Below, piece after piece: positions 22,101-30,193 of a DNA stretch of 32,014 nt. The number at the start of each line of letters is the position of its first letter. Within the stretch, counting starts at the first letter, position 1. This DNA comes from a virus. Below the pieces are notes generated by a model. That model did no database searches and was not told where the DNA came from. It was given only the letters and a program-made list of their open reading frames with translations. Where the stretch lies: positions 1 through 32,014 of IMG/VR virus record IMGVR_UViG_3300046747_000131. One strand, 5' to 3'. The position numbers were made by a program, and so were the translations under genes.

Positions 22101-22588
22101 GGTGCCCCCTGGCTCGAGTCAAACAAGGTTTTGTCATTGCGACGGATCAACATGCAATCAAGCTCGATCTCCTCTTTGAGGGGATCGGGCGACTCCTCGT
22201 CGCTCGAACTCGTGCCCGTGTACACACACCCGACGAGCTCGACAATCAGATCCTTATCGCCGTCGGGGCCGCCTCCCGTGACGTACTCGACCACGATCTC
22301 GAACACGACGTTTCCGTAACTTTTTTTGTCCGGCGAGAGCGCGGCGAGGTGATCGCGCAGTGCGTTGATCGTGCCTTTGGGGCCGCGTAGCTTGACGGGA
22401 TCGGTGGTGTACTTTCCGAGCGAACGGCCGCGCGGCGCGTGGTGGCGGCCCATGCCATAGACTTTGACGCGCTCGCGTTTGTCGGCGAATGCGATCTGGT
22501 CGAACCCGTAATAGCGCTCGCCTTGGATCTTGACGATGATGTGGCCCCACGATGCGATCGCGCCGTTGACTCTGATCTGATCGGACAT
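22097..22588 (-). CDS. Tail tube protein
   Basis: 163 residues from ATG 22588. The N-terminus 'IRVNGAIASWGHIIVKIQGERYYGFDQI' with 'FADKRERVKVYGMGRHHAPRGRSLGKYT' is a pattern I recall from myovirus tube proteins. The following 'GTINALRDHLAALSPDKKSYGNVVFEIVVEY' fits a tube fold (beta barrel with one helix). Polymerises into hexameric rings inside the sheath. It lies directly after the sheath gene, with only two bases between, and overlaps the chaperone. Confidence 0.82.
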   Translation of the reverse strand: MSDQIRVNGAIASWGHIIVKIQGERYYGFDQIAFADKRERVKVYGMGRHHAPRGRSLGKYTTDPVKLRGPKGTINALRDHLAALSPDKKSYGNVVFEIVVEYVTGGGPDGDKDLIVELVGCVYTGTSSSDEESPDPLKEEIELDCMLIRRNDKTLFDSSQGAP

Positions 22589-22590
22589 GG

Positions 22591-24039
22591 TTACACCGCC
22601 TGAACTTGCAGCGCCGGGTTGTAAAACCCGACAGTAAGGGTCACGAACTCCGGGTATGCGAGCGGCACGATCCGCGCGTCACCGGTGACGGTTTTTGTCG
22701 CGAGTAGGTTGTCGTAACGCGACAACAGAAACTGCACCGCGCTCGCCTTGGGTTTGGCGAGGAGCACGCTTGCCATTGCGTTGCGCGCACCCGACTCGAT
22801 CTCGAGTGCCTCCTCTTCGAGGATAAACCCCGTCGTCGAGTTCACGAGGATCGGGCGGTTGAGCCGGCGAATGAAGTACGCGCGCAACGCACCCTCGCCG
22901 AGGTTCATTACGCGACGGTGCGGCATGAGTTGAAAGTCAGATCCGGCCGGCGAGAACACGCGCGGCCGATTGACGTACACGCCGCCGAACCCTTCCCACG
23001 TGCGCAACACCGTGAAACGCGCGTCGTCGAGGCCGGGGTTTAGAGACTCGTCGTGTTCGTCGGGGTTGCCGTTGTCGTCACGGATCGACACGCCGACAAG
23101 CGGGCCGAGGTTGACGTCGGCGATATCAACCTCCTCGCTCGACGTTGCCTCCCGTGCGGCGATCACGAAGCTCACCGGCCGGCGATACTTGCGGCCCGAC
23201 ACGCTCGACACGAGCTTGCACGCGCCGGCCGACAGTTGGCCGTGTAGCGATGCCTTCGAGCCAAAGTTGCCGGCAAGCGCGGTGAGGTACGCCGACTCGC
23301 TCTCGCCGACGTTCGGCGTACGCGCACCACCCGACCACGCGCGGTACTTACCGGCCGCGGCGAGCGCGGCGATCTTGAGTTCGAGGGTGTCGAACGTCGT
23401 CGGCACAATGGGGCCGACGGGCTCGACGATCTCCCAATTGATCGCCGACGCCGCGAGCGCGTCGAGGCCGAGCCCGAGGTCGGCCGGCGAGGATGCCGGG
23501 GCCGTGGTGCGCGTCGTGACGACGTCACCGTCGAGCGCGGTGCCCGCCGCAAAGTTGAGTACCATCGTTCCACCGGCCGGGATCGGGAACGTCAACCCGC
23601 TCGCCGTCGTCGTCGGTGGCGACCAGTTACGGCCGCCGTCGAGGCTCCATTGCACCGACATTCCCGGCGTGCCGACGGTGCCGCCTTTGAGCACTTTGAA
23701 CACGAGCTCGTAGTCGTCGTCGGGCTCGCCGGTGACGGTGACGACGCTCGTGCCGTGCCACCCGGTGGTGTCGATCACGCCGGGTGAGCCGGCCACTGTC
23801 GCCGCGGTGCGCACGACGACGACGGGCCGGCCGTAGCGCTCGATCGCGTGTGCCGCGGCCTCGACGAGCGGGCCGCCCCCGTAGTTGGTTACGAGATCTT
23901 TCACCCTGCCAAACGCCGCGGGCAGGTTGAGCGGGCCGATTGTCGACGGGCCGACGAGTGCGAGCAGGCGGCCGGCCGACTCGGGAGTAACACCGAGCGC
24001 GCCGTCGAGCTCGGTGATCGATACATTGGGCTGACTCAT
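22591..24039 (-). CDS. Contractile tail sheath protein
   Basis: 482 residues from ATG 24039 (AAAGGAG eight bases upstream). Start 'PNVSITELDGALGVTPESAGRLLALVGPSTIGPLNLPAAFG' is typical for sheath N-termini, which hook into the neighbouring subunit. The C-terminus has 'RRVMNLGEGALRAYFIRRLNRPILVNSTTGFILEEEALEIESG' and 'ARIVPLAYPEFVTLTVGFYNPALQ', the conserved sheath end domain. The middle (about 120-230) is a variable surface domain. The sheath shows that the tail is contractile. Confidence 0.9.
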   Translation of the reverse strand: MSQPNVSITELDGALGVTPESAGRLLALVGPSTIGPLNLPAAFGRVKDLVTNYGGGPLVEAAAHAIERYGRPVVVVRTAATVAGSPGVIDTTGWHGTSVVTVTGEPDDDYELVFKVLKGGTVGTPGMSVQWSLDGGRNWSPPTTTASGLTFPIPAGGTMVLNFAAGTALDGDVVTTRTTAPASSPADLGLGLDALAASAINWEIVEPVGPIVPTTFDTLELKIAALAAAGKYRAWSGGARTPNVGESESAYLTALAGNFGSKASLHGQLSAGACKLVSSVSGRKYRRPVSFVIAAREATSSEEVDIADVNLGPLVGVSIRDDNGNPDEHDESLNPGLDDARFTVLRTWEGFGGVYVNRPRVFSPAGSDFQLMPHRRVMNLGEGALRAYFIRRLNRPILVNSTTGFILEEEALEIESGARNAMASVLLAKPKASAVQFLLSRYDNLLATKTVTGDARIVPLAYPEFVTLTVGFYNPALQVQAV

Positions 24040-24052
24040 GCGAACGGCTCCT

Positions 24053-24610
24053 TTAAACGACGGGTGGCGGGATAACGATCACGTCGGTTGCCTCGAGCTC
24101 GTGCACCTCGATCTCGGCACCGGTGTCGAGCGGTGCCGCGGTGACGGCCGTCGGTTCGTCGACGATCGGGGCTTGAATGGAGAACACGACGAGGAGCGAG
24201 GCACCGGCTCGCCGCGTGCGATCGCCGCCGACCCACTGAGATCCGACAATCAGGTACGTGCCGTGAGCGGCGAGATCGACGGCGCGCAACCACGCGTCGA
24301 ACAGCTCGCGAACGATCTGGTACTGCGAACGCTCGACAGTCCGTTGCGCCGGATCGAACGCGTAGATCTCGACGGTGCACAGTTCGAGCAACGTCGCGAT
24401 CTGTCGCGTCGGCATGCCGACGTATTTCGGCGGCCCGAGTGCGCCGAGCACCCCGTTTTTATCGCCGGGTGTCCACGTGATCCGCGCGTTCGTCCGCATT
24501 TGCTCGGCCGGCGCGAGCCACCCGAAAAACTGCTCGGCTTGCGTGCCGTCGGCCGCAAACTGCGCGACGACGCGATCAAACAAGCGCGGCAACGCGAACT
24601 CCACGGCCAC
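24053..24610 (-). CDS. Tail terminator-like protein
   Basis: 185 residues from GTG 24610, directly abutting the previous stop. 'ALPRLFDRVVAQFAADG...FGWLAPAEQ' is a helical N-terminus, then strands 'RITWTPGDK', 'LLELCTVEIYAFDPAQR', 'AAHGTYLIVGSQWV' and 'ASLLVVFSIQAPI'. This matches the general look of gpU/Gp37-type tail terminators, which cap the tube and bind the head. The Pro-rich C-terminus PPPVV is probably flexible. The call rests on gene order before the sheath and on the secondary-structure pattern. Confidence 0.68.
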   Translation of the reverse strand: MAVEFALPRLFDRVVAQFAADGTQAEQFFGWLAPAEQMRTNARITWTPGDKNGVLGALGPPKYVGMPTRQIATLLELCTVEIYAFDPAQRTVERSQYQIVRELFDAWLRAVDLAAHGTYLIVGSQWVGGDRTRRAGASLLVVFSIQAPIVDEPTAVTAAPLDTGAEIEVHELEATDVIVIPPPVV

Positions 24611-25009
24611 TTACTCACCCTCCCTTACCGTCTCGTCGAAGTGTCGAACGAGCACGGCCCGGATCCGGTGCGTGAGCGTCGGAGTAAGGTGCGTCGGGAT
24701 GATCCCGCGAATCACGCCGCCTTTAGCGGTGCCGAGATGGTGTTTTGCCTCGGCCCCGTACACGCGAGCGAAGATCCGTGTTCCGAGCGGCGCGACTTTC
24801 ACCGCGCGCGCCGCGTTTTTCAGGGGCCGCGAACCATCCTCTTTGCGAGGTGCCCACGGCTTGCCGTCACAGTCGGTGCCCGCGCCGATCGTCTCGCGGA
24901 TCGTGCGCAACACCTCGGCCGCGGCGTCGGGTGCCGCGTTTTTGGCGAGGTTCGGGATCGCGCGGATCCTCGCGATCATATCGTCCATTTGCTCGGCCCC
25001 GGCCATCAC
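24611..25009 (-). CDS. Virion morphogenesis / tail completion protein (Mu gpG, P2 gpS type)
   Basis: 132 residues; GTG 25009 followed by ATG 25006, either may be used, and the start overlaps the upstream TGA. N-terminal helices are followed by 'GKPWAPRKEDGSRPLKNAARAVKV', the signature 'W-x-P-R-K-x-D-G-S-x-P-L' of the virion morphogenesis family. Then 'RIFARVYGAEAKHHLGTAKGGVI' and a final helix. These proteins finish the head-tail joint. The order portal, protease, capsid, DUF1320, gpG-like is that of Mu. Confidence 0.82.
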   Translation of the reverse strand: MMAGAEQMDDMIARIRAIPNLAKNAAPDAAAEVLRTIRETIGAGTDCDGKPWAPRKEDGSRPLKNAARAVKVAPLGTRIFARVYGAEAKHHLGTAKGGVIRGIIPTHLTPTLTHRIRAVLVRHFDETVREGE

Positions 25010-25482
25010 GAGCCCCGGCCGTTTGCATCCTCGCGACGGCCGCGGGTGCGTTGAATGGACAACCCCACGTAAGGGGATGCCTCCGAATACGCGCGCGTGC
25101 CGCCGTACTGCACCGGCGCGATCGACTGATCGCTCGGCGCGAGATCGATCAGGCCGAGGTTGCCGTCGGCGGCTTGCTTGATCTCATCCTCGGCGCGGCG
25201 TGCGTCGGCGTCGATCGCCTCGCGTTGCTGATCGCTCGCCGGGAACCCGTGCGCGGCGTACGCGTTCGCCGTGACGATCCGCGCGAGCCACGCCGGCACC
25301 ATTTTCGGGTAAGGCGTTTTGAAAGGCACCGTGTACCGCTTTGACAGGTACATATCGATCCAACTCGACACGCTCTCGAGTTGCGACTCGAGCCACCCCG
25401 GCGAGAGCGTAAGGAGCTGATCGACTTGCTCGTGAGGCATGAGCGATCGAACCCGAAACGCCGCGACGTCGAGGTAACTCAC
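25006..25482 (-). CDS. Head-tail connector, Mu gp36/DUF1320-like
   Basis: 158 residues, GTG start at 25482, AAGGGAG ten bases upstream. 'LTLSPGWLESQLESVSSWIDMYLSKRYTVPFKTPYPKMVPAWLARIVTANAYAAHG' has the DUF1320 layout: helix, 'YL-x-KRY-x-x-P', then a helix with 'A-x-x-A-x-Y'. A later 'YGGTRAYSEASPYVG' is Gly/Tyr-rich and probably faces the tail. Located directly after the major capsid gene as in Mu. Confidence 0.8.
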   Translation of the reverse strand: MSYLDVAAFRVRSLMPHEQVDQLLTLSPGWLESQLESVSSWIDMYLSKRYTVPFKTPYPKMVPAWLARIVTANAYAAHGFPASDQQREAIDADARRAEDEIKQAADGNLGLIDLAPSDQSIAPVQYGGTRAYSEASPYVGLSIQRTRGRREDANGRGS

Positions 25483-25486
25483 GGTG

Positions 25487-26521
25487 TCAGACTCCCTTGA
25501 CCTTGAAGATCAGGAACGGGTGGCCGGCAGCCATCGCGTTGCGGCCCTTGCAATGCCACTCGAGATCGTCGGCACGGTTGAGCACCGCGTCGGTTTGCGG
25601 GCCGTAGTAGTTGATGCGGAACGGCTCGCGATCGACGTAGATCAACCCTCCGATCTCGGTGTCGGTGATCTGTTCGCACACGGCGAAGTAGGTCTTGTCT
25701 CCCTCGAACCCGGCGAGCTCGTCGGCCTGAATGGGCAGTGCGAAACCGAGCGACGCGATCAACGCCTCGACGTCACCGACGGCCGCGCCACCGGTTGCCG
25801 CTTGCGCGATGAATTTCGCCTGAGTGAGTTGCACCGCGCGGAACAACAGCGCGGGGGGAACGACCAGGTATTTCAGCCGCAATCGCCGCGGTTGCGTGCC
25901 GTTCGGCATTTTCATGCTCGCCACGTACGCAACGAGCTTTTGCAGATTCTGCAACGCCACGTCGACAGTTACAGACTCGTCGATCGGGAGCTTGCCGGGG
26001 CTCGTCGCCGTCGCAACGCCGGTGAACAGGTTGGTAAACGTTTGGATCGGACGGTACGGGTTGAGCGGGTGATCGACGGCAAAAAATGCCTTTTTGTCGT
26101 ACGCGCGTACCTTCATGACGTCTTCGCCGTTCATGAGTAAGGCCGTGGCCAACTCTTGCGGCCAATACGCCATTTGCGCGCCGATCTGACCGGACCACGC
26201 GGCGGCGAGGTTGAGCCCCTGCCCGTCGGTATCCTCGAACTGTGCTCGCGTGAGCTTGAGCCCGTCACCGGCGAAACGCGGCTCGATCTCGGTGGTTTGC
26301 GAAACGAGATCTTCGAAGATCAGGTTTCCACCCTTGCCGAGATCATGGATCTTCGCCGTCGAAAGCAACCAGGACAGGATCTCCTTACCCGCCCCCGTGT
26401 TTCTGACTTTGGTAACGGTCGGCCACCAAACGCCCTGACTTAGGCGCTGATATTCGTTTTCCGTCACGGTCGACATGTTCGTTTCGAGCGTGACTAGGTT
26501 CGTCGGTGTGAGAGCGGGCAT
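25487..26521 (-). CDS. Major capsid protein, Mu gpT-like
   Basis: 344 residues from ATG 26521, with GGAAGGA as ribosome site. N-terminus 'LTPTNLVTLETNMSTVTENEYQRL' and the central 'RRLRLKYLVVPPALLFRAVQLTQ' (the 'P-x-x-LVVPP' motif), then 'GDKTYFAVCEQITDTEIGGLIYVDREPF' and 'TDAVLNRADDLEWHCKGRNAMAAGHPFLIFKV' are those of the gpT family, an HK97-fold shell protein. There is no obvious N-terminal delta domain, consistent with a separate scaffold (see the nested gene). Confidence 0.88.
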   Translation of the reverse strand: MPALTPTNLVTLETNMSTVTENEYQRLSQGVWWPTVTKVRNTGAGKEILSWLLSTAKIHDLGKGGNLIFEDLVSQTTEIEPRFAGDGLKLTRAQFEDTDGQGLNLAAAWSGQIGAQMAYWPQELATALLMNGEDVMKVRAYDKKAFFAVDHPLNPYRPIQTFTNLFTGVATATSPGKLPIDESVTVDVALQNLQKLVAYVASMKMPNGTQPRRLRLKYLVVPPALLFRAVQLTQAKFIAQAATGGAAVGDVEALIASLGFALPIQADELAGFEGDKTYFAVCEQITDTEIGGLIYVDREPFRINYYGPQTDAVLNRADDLEWHCKGRNAMAAGHPFLIFKVKGV

Positions 26522-26554
26522 TGTCCTATTCCTTCCCTGAGTGTTCGTGCCCGC

Positions 26555-26995
26555 TCACGGGAGCGCGGGTGCCGGGAGTGCCGAGAACGCGAGTTTTTCG
26601 ACGGCAACGCCGAGCACGGGATCGACGTGCCAAACGCGGCCGGCGATCGGGCCGGCTCCCATCGTCACGGTCTGATCGTCGAGGAAGTTGCACAGTGCAC
26701 CGACGTCCGCGGGATCGACGGCCGTGCCGGTGTCGTTCGCGTACCGACGCAACTCGATCTCCATTCCGAGATCGACTTGCACCGGCCACTCGGCCCCGGT
26801 GGCGTCGAGATCCTCGTCGAACGTACCGATATGCACGAGATCGACGAGGCCGGCGGCCATCGGCTGCACCTTACCGGTCAAGGGATCGAGGCCGCACGCG
26901 GCACCCTTCCACGCTCGCGTACCGACGAGGAGCGGGAACAAATGGTGCGTCCACCGTTCGATGATCTGTTGACGTTGATTGACAGCGGCGGTCAT
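26555..26995 (-). CDS. Head decoration or capsid-associated protein
   Basis: 146 residues from ATG 26995, overlapping the protease stop (ATGA). N-terminal helix 'NQRQQIIERWTHHLFPL', then 'KGAACGLDPLTGKVQPMAAGLVDLVHIGTFDEDLDATG' and 'VQVDLGMEIELRRYAND', 'NFLDDQTVTMGAGPIAGRVWHVDPVLGVAVEKL', which match small structural proteins found between protease and capsid in Mu-like phages (decoration or stabilising proteins). It is beta-rich in the second half. Assignment to decoration rests mainly on position. Confidence 0.72.
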   Translation of the reverse strand: MTAAVNQRQQIIERWTHHLFPLLVGTRAWKGAACGLDPLTGKVQPMAAGLVDLVHIGTFDEDLDATGAEWPVQVDLGMEIELRRYANDTGTAVDPADVGALCNFLDDQTVTMGAGPIAGRVWHVDPVLGVAVEKLAFSALPAPALP

Positions 26996-27696
26996 TCGGC
27001 CGCTCCCTTCTCGCCGACGGTGCGCGGCGTGACTTGACGTTGTGCGGACTGTTGACGCGCACGAGCCGCGCCGGCCGCGTCGAAGATCAGCGAGGTGCCC
27101 TCACGCTTGATCCCGTTGTTCGACACGTCGATCTTGCCGAACGCTTTGGCGAACGCCTTCTCGTCGGCCGACATTGCCGTCGACGGTGGGGCCGTCGTCG
27201 GATCGATCTGAGTGTTGCCGCGCGTGGCGGCGACCACGGTTCCGGCCGCCTTGTCGGCCTTGCTCGGCGCGGCCGGTTTCGGCATCTTGTCGACGATCGC
27301 TTTTGCGTCGGCGTACGGCATCGTCGCGAGGTGCGCGGCGAGTGCCTTGCCGAGATCGGGCCGCGACGCGAGGAGTGCCTTGCTCGCTAGCGAGTCCTTT
27401 TCTTTCTCGAGCGCGGCGAGTCGCTTGCCTTGCGCCTTGACGACGTTGGCGAGATCGGCGGCCGAGCTCGCGCTTACGCTCGCGGCACCGCTTGCCGCAC
27501 TGCGCTCGGCGTCGGGCTCGTCGTCGTCGGGCTTCTCCTCGTCGTCGTCACCGGGTGGATCCTCGGCGAGCGCGGCGAGCGCAAGTTGCGCTTTCTCGTT
27601 GCCCTCGGCCGCCGCGCGTTCGAGTGCGGCGCGAGCCTCGTCGATGTCTTTCGAGGAGCTCGTCGGTTGCTCCTCGTTGTCCTGATCGTCTGCCAT
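26992..27696 (-). CDS. Nested scaffold protein, in-frame internal start
   Basis: 234 residues from ATG 27696 within the protease gene. The coding strand has AGAAAGGA, then six bases, then ATG, the best ribosome site in this region although it lies in mid-gene, and the start falls exactly where the protease domain ends and the acidic coiled-coil part begins ('MADDQDNEEQP'). This is the known arrangement of lambda C/Nu3 and Mu I/Z. The C-terminus (KIDVSNNGIKREGTSLIFDA) may bind the capsid protein. Confidence 0.75.
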   Translation of the reverse strand: MADDQDNEEQPTSSSKDIDEARAALERAAAEGNEKAQLALAALAEDPPGDDDEEKPDDDEPDAERSAASGAASVSASSAADLANVVKAQGKRLAALEKEKDSLASKALLASRPDLGKALAAHLATMPYADAKAIVDKMPKPAAPSKADKAAGTVVAATRGNTQIDPTTAPPSTAMSADEKAFAKAFGKIDVSNNGIKREGTSLIFDAAGAARARQQSAQRQVTPRTVGEKGAAE

Positions 27697-28443
27697 ATCG
27701 GGTCCTTTCTTGAGGAGCTCGAGGAGCTCGTCGAAACTCGCCACACGATCGGCGAGCCCAACCTCGACGGCCCGCGGGCCGTGGAAAATGTCGGCCTCGA
27801 ACGCGCGCACCGCGTCGGTTGCGAGGCCGGTACGCAACGAGGAGACGAGCTCGAAAAACAGCTCGGCGAGCGCGTCGCACTGCCCCTGCATTGCCTCGAG
27901 TTCGGGCACGGTGAGCGACGAGTGCGGGTGGCCGTCGGCCTTACGCTTGCCCGAGGCGACGAGCGCGAATCCCACACCCTCGCGTGCGTCACGAACAGTC
28001 AGATCGACGCGGGTGATCAGGATGCCGATCGAGCCGGCGTACGCCGTTTCGCTGATCACGATCTGTTCGGCCGAGCACGCGAGCGCGTACGCCGACGAGC
28101 ACGCGCACCCCTCGACGTACGCGACGAGCCGCTTACCCGCGGCCTTACACCGAGCACGGATCGCGCGGGCCGCGTCAAAGCACCCGAAAAGCTCTCCACC
28201 GGGTGAGTCGATCTTGAGCACGATCGCCGACGCGGTGCCGGCACACGCCTCGGTGACGCGATCGAGGATCGACTCGTACGAGTCGCACCACCACCCCTCG
28301 TGATGCTCGAGCGGCCCGCGGATCGTGATCACCGCGTTGCCGTCGGCCGTCTCAACCTCGCTCGACTCGGGCTCGACGAACAGCTCGAAAAACGCTTGCG
28401 GGTACAGCGCAAGGATCCCTTGACGATCGTAGCGACGTCGCAT
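26992..28443 (-). CDS. Head maturation protease, S49/ClpP-type, with C-terminal scaffold domain
   Basis: 483 residues, ATG 28443, overlapping the portal stop by one base (TAATG). Protease domain at 1-245: 'DSPGGELFG' (79-87), nucleophile region 'CACSSAY' (113-119; S116 likely), 'YAGSIGIL' (135-142) and the lysine motif 'SGKRKADG' (164-171, K168), together the Ser-Lys dyad of SppA-like peptidases. From 250 an acidic, Ala/Ser/Glu-rich region with coiled coil follows (DIDEARAALERAAAE, LANVVKAQGKRLAALEKEK), as in scaffolds. As in Mu gpI/gpZ, the protease cuts scaffold and capsid during maturation. An internal start gives the scaffold alone. Confidence 0.87.
   Translation of the reverse strand: MRRRYDRQGILALYPQAFFELFVEPESSEVETADGNAVITIRGPLEHHEGWWCDSYESILDRVTEACAGTASAIVLKIDSPGGELFGCFDAARAIRARCKAAGKRLVAYVEGCACSSAYALACSAEQIVISETAYAGSIGILITRVDLTVRDAREGVGFALVASGKRKADGHPHSSLTVPELEAMQGQCDALAELFFELVSSLRTGLATDAVRAFEADIFHGPRAVEVGLADRVASFDELLELLKKGPDMADDQDNEEQPTSSSKDIDEARAALERAAAEGNEKAQLALAALAEDPPGDDDEEKPDDDEPDAERSAASGAASVSASSAADLANVVKAQGKRLAALEKEKDSLASKALLASRPDLGKALAAHLATMPYADAKAIVDKMPKPAAPSKADKAAGTVVAATRGNTQIDPTTAPPSTAMSADEKAFAKAFGKIDVSNNGIKREGTSLIFDAAGAARARQQSAQRQVTPRTVGEKGAAE
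27703..27710 (-). promoter_or_regulatory. Internal ribosome-binding site for the scaffold
   Basis: AGAAAGGA on the coding strand, six bases ahead of ATG 27696. It encodes part of 'ELLKKGPD' in the protease frame. A purine-rich site at this spacing is unlikely by chance in a GC-rich coding sequence. Confidence 0.7.
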
Positions 28444-29861
28444 TACGCGGCCTCCCGCACGAGGCGCGGCCCCGGTTTGTTGGCGTCGGTGTTGCCGTCG
28501 GTGTCGCCGTCGGTGGCGTTGTCGAGCGCTTTGCCGGCCGCGTCGGAGGGATCGACTTGCACCCCACTCACGCCGCCGACGGCACCACGGATCGGGAGCC
28601 GGAACCGAGCGGCGAGCGCGTCGACGTCGAGCTCGCGGCCGTGCGCGGCAAGCGCGGTAGTGAGCTGTTCGATCCCTTGTGCGATCGTGACGATGCCTTG
28701 CGCCTCGACGTTGCGATCACTCGGCGGCGTCGTGTCCCATTCGACCACCGGACTACGATCGAGCGCGTCGGCACCGTACCGAGCCTCGACGAACGACGGG
28801 ATCCCCTGAGTGTTGAGCGTGTGCGCGAGATCGTCGGCCGTGGCTTGGATCAAGTCAGATCGGATCGCCGAGTGAATGTCGGAGTTTTGAAACCCCGCCC
28901 CTCCCGTCGTCGTCACGGTTTGCCCCGCGACGCAAATGGTCATCTCGACGTTTTGCGCCTCGATCGTCTTGAGGAACGACTCATAACCGCGGCCGTTCGA
29001 CTCGAGTAACTTGATCTCGTAACCGGGTGTCAGACCGAAAACCGTGTTGACGCCCCATGCCATGACTTGCTGAAAAAAGGTTTCCTTTTGCGCCTCGACG
29101 CTCCCGCTCGGCGCGTACGCGACGCGCGCCGGGTTCGCGAGTTTCGCCTCCCATTCGTCTTTGTACAGACTCGCGTGATCCTTGCGGATGTACGCGCGGC
29201 CGACGGCTCGCCACAGAGCGTTTTGCCACGGTGCAGTACGGCCACCCGGCGTGTGCAGGATCCACCGGCCGTCACCGGGAGTGATCGGGAGCGGACCCGC
29301 GTTCGAGAGGAAATACCACCGGCTCTCGCTCCACCGGTATTGCAGGAATTGCGGATCGAGGCGGCAAAACACCGGGTAGTCGCGGCCCACCACCGGCACG
29401 AGCTCGCCGACGCCGACACCGAGCAACATCCCGTCGGCCGCGAGCGAGGCAAGATCGCTCGCCGGAAACATCTCGTCGAACACCGAGCGCGCCACGTCGT
29501 GCCCGAGTTCGAGTGCGGCAATGATCTCGGGATCGCCGCGAAACTTTTTCGGCAACCGAACGAGCCCACCGGTTCGCGTCGAGAGCACGCCGGACAAGAC
29601 ACCGTCGGATCGCGCCGTCGACATGAGCTCGGCGGCCCACGACAGATCGCCTTGGTTGGCCATGAACACGGCCGTTTCGAGATCAGCGAGGTACCACCGA
29701 GCGCGCTGATACGGGATCGGTTGCAGGTTGCCACCGAGCACGCGGCGAATACGTTCGACCTGTTCGGTGCTCGGCCCCGACACCGCGCTCGACGGTGGCG
29801 CGTACGTCGAGATCCCGAGGAGTGCCGCCGTTGCGGCCAACAGTCGATCGCGTGCTCCCAT
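28443..29861 (-). CDS. Portal protein, Mu gp29/DUF935-like
   Basis: 472 residues from ATG 29861 (MGARDRLLAAT); a reading from 29942 would add a Cys/Arg-rich segment that looks non-coding. 'GDLSWAAELMSTARSDGVLSGVLSTRTGGLVRLP', 'FCRLDPQFLQYRWSESRWYFLSNAG', 'ALWRAVGRAYIRKDHASLYKDEWEAKLANPARVAYAPSG' and 'TVTTTGGAGFQNSDIHSAIRSDLIQATADDLAHTLNTQG' follow the DUF935 portal pattern. The C-terminus is acidic with GDTDGNTD repeats. The portal forms the dodecameric DNA channel and docks the terminase. It lies after the small HTH gene. Confidence 0.85.
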   Translation of the reverse strand: MGARDRLLAATAALLGISTYAPPSSAVSGPSTEQVERIRRVLGGNLQPIPYQRARWYLADLETAVFMANQGDLSWAAELMSTARSDGVLSGVLSTRTGGLVRLPKKFRGDPEIIAALELGHDVARSVFDEMFPASDLASLAADGMLLGVGVGELVPVVGRDYPVFCRLDPQFLQYRWSESRWYFLSNAGPLPITPGDGRWILHTPGGRTAPWQNALWRAVGRAYIRKDHASLYKDEWEAKLANPARVAYAPSGSVEAQKETFFQQVMAWGVNTVFGLTPGYEIKLLESNGRGYESFLKTIEAQNVEMTICVAGQTVTTTGGAGFQNSDIHSAIRSDLIQATADDLAHTLNTQGIPSFVEARYGADALDRSPVVEWDTTPPSDRNVEAQGIVTIAQGIEQLTTALAAHGRELDVDALAARFRLPIRGAVGGVSGVQVDPSDAAGKALDNATDGDTDGNTDANKPGPRLVREAA

Positions 29862-29947
29862 TGCGATCGGTGTTTCGCACGCGGCCCTGAGTGTCGTCGC
29901 GCAAGTACGGTTCGCGTGCGTGCGTCCACACGTGGACGGCAAACAGG
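29862..29947 (-). promoter_or_regulatory. Portal leader with a 16-bp inverted repeat
   Basis: Between the HTH gene stop and the portal ATG lies CGTCCAC-AC-GTGGACG (29923-29938), seven paired bases with a two-base centre, followed by about 60 bases without a clear ribosome site. The repeat touches the AGGTGGTGCC element on its far side. Given the HTH gene next door, this could be an operator for it. Confidence 0.5.
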
Positions 29948-29965
29948 CTAGGTGGTGCCGCGCGA
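29940..29965. repeat. Copy 4 of the AGGTAGTACC element (variant AGGTGGTGCC)
   Basis: Core at 29950-29959, preceded by CAGGCT as in copy 3 and followed by GCGCGAGAA, like GCGCGGAAA after copy 2. The stop codon of the small HTH gene (29948-29950) lies in the element, again at a gene end. Confidence 0.6.
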
Positions 29966-30193
29966 GAACGATCCCCGCCTCGAGTCGAGGTCACTCGTTC
30001 GCATTTCCCACGATTCGCGCGGGATCTGACAGTGCTGTTCGAGCGCCACGCGCGCGCGGTAGCTCGGGAGCCATTGTCCCGCGGCCCACCGGCTCACGTT
30101 CGACTCGTGCACGTGCACGCGCAACGCCACTTCGCGCGCGCCGATCACTTGGATCACAGCGAGGAGACGTCGGCGGCCCGCTAACGCCGCCAC
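29948..30193 (-). CDS. Small XRE/Cro-like HTH protein between terminase and portal
   Basis: 81 residues from GTG 30193, overlapping the terminase end by 13 bases in another frame. 'RRRLLAVIQVIGAREVALRVHVHESNVSRWAAGQWLPSYRARVALEQH' has the five-helix Cro/C1-type layout: helix 2 'AREVALRVHVH', recognition helix 'ESNVSRWAAGQ', then 'P-S-Y-R-A-R-V-A-L'. The end is basic. An XRE regulator in the middle of a structural operon is unusual; it might control the promoter region in front of the portal (inverted repeat at 29923-29938) or act as a DNA-binding accessory for packaging. Confidence 0.75.
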   Translation of the reverse strand: MAALAGRRRLLAVIQVIGAREVALRVHVHESNVSRWAAGQWLPSYRARVALEQHCQIPRESWEMRTSDLDSRRGSFSRGTT

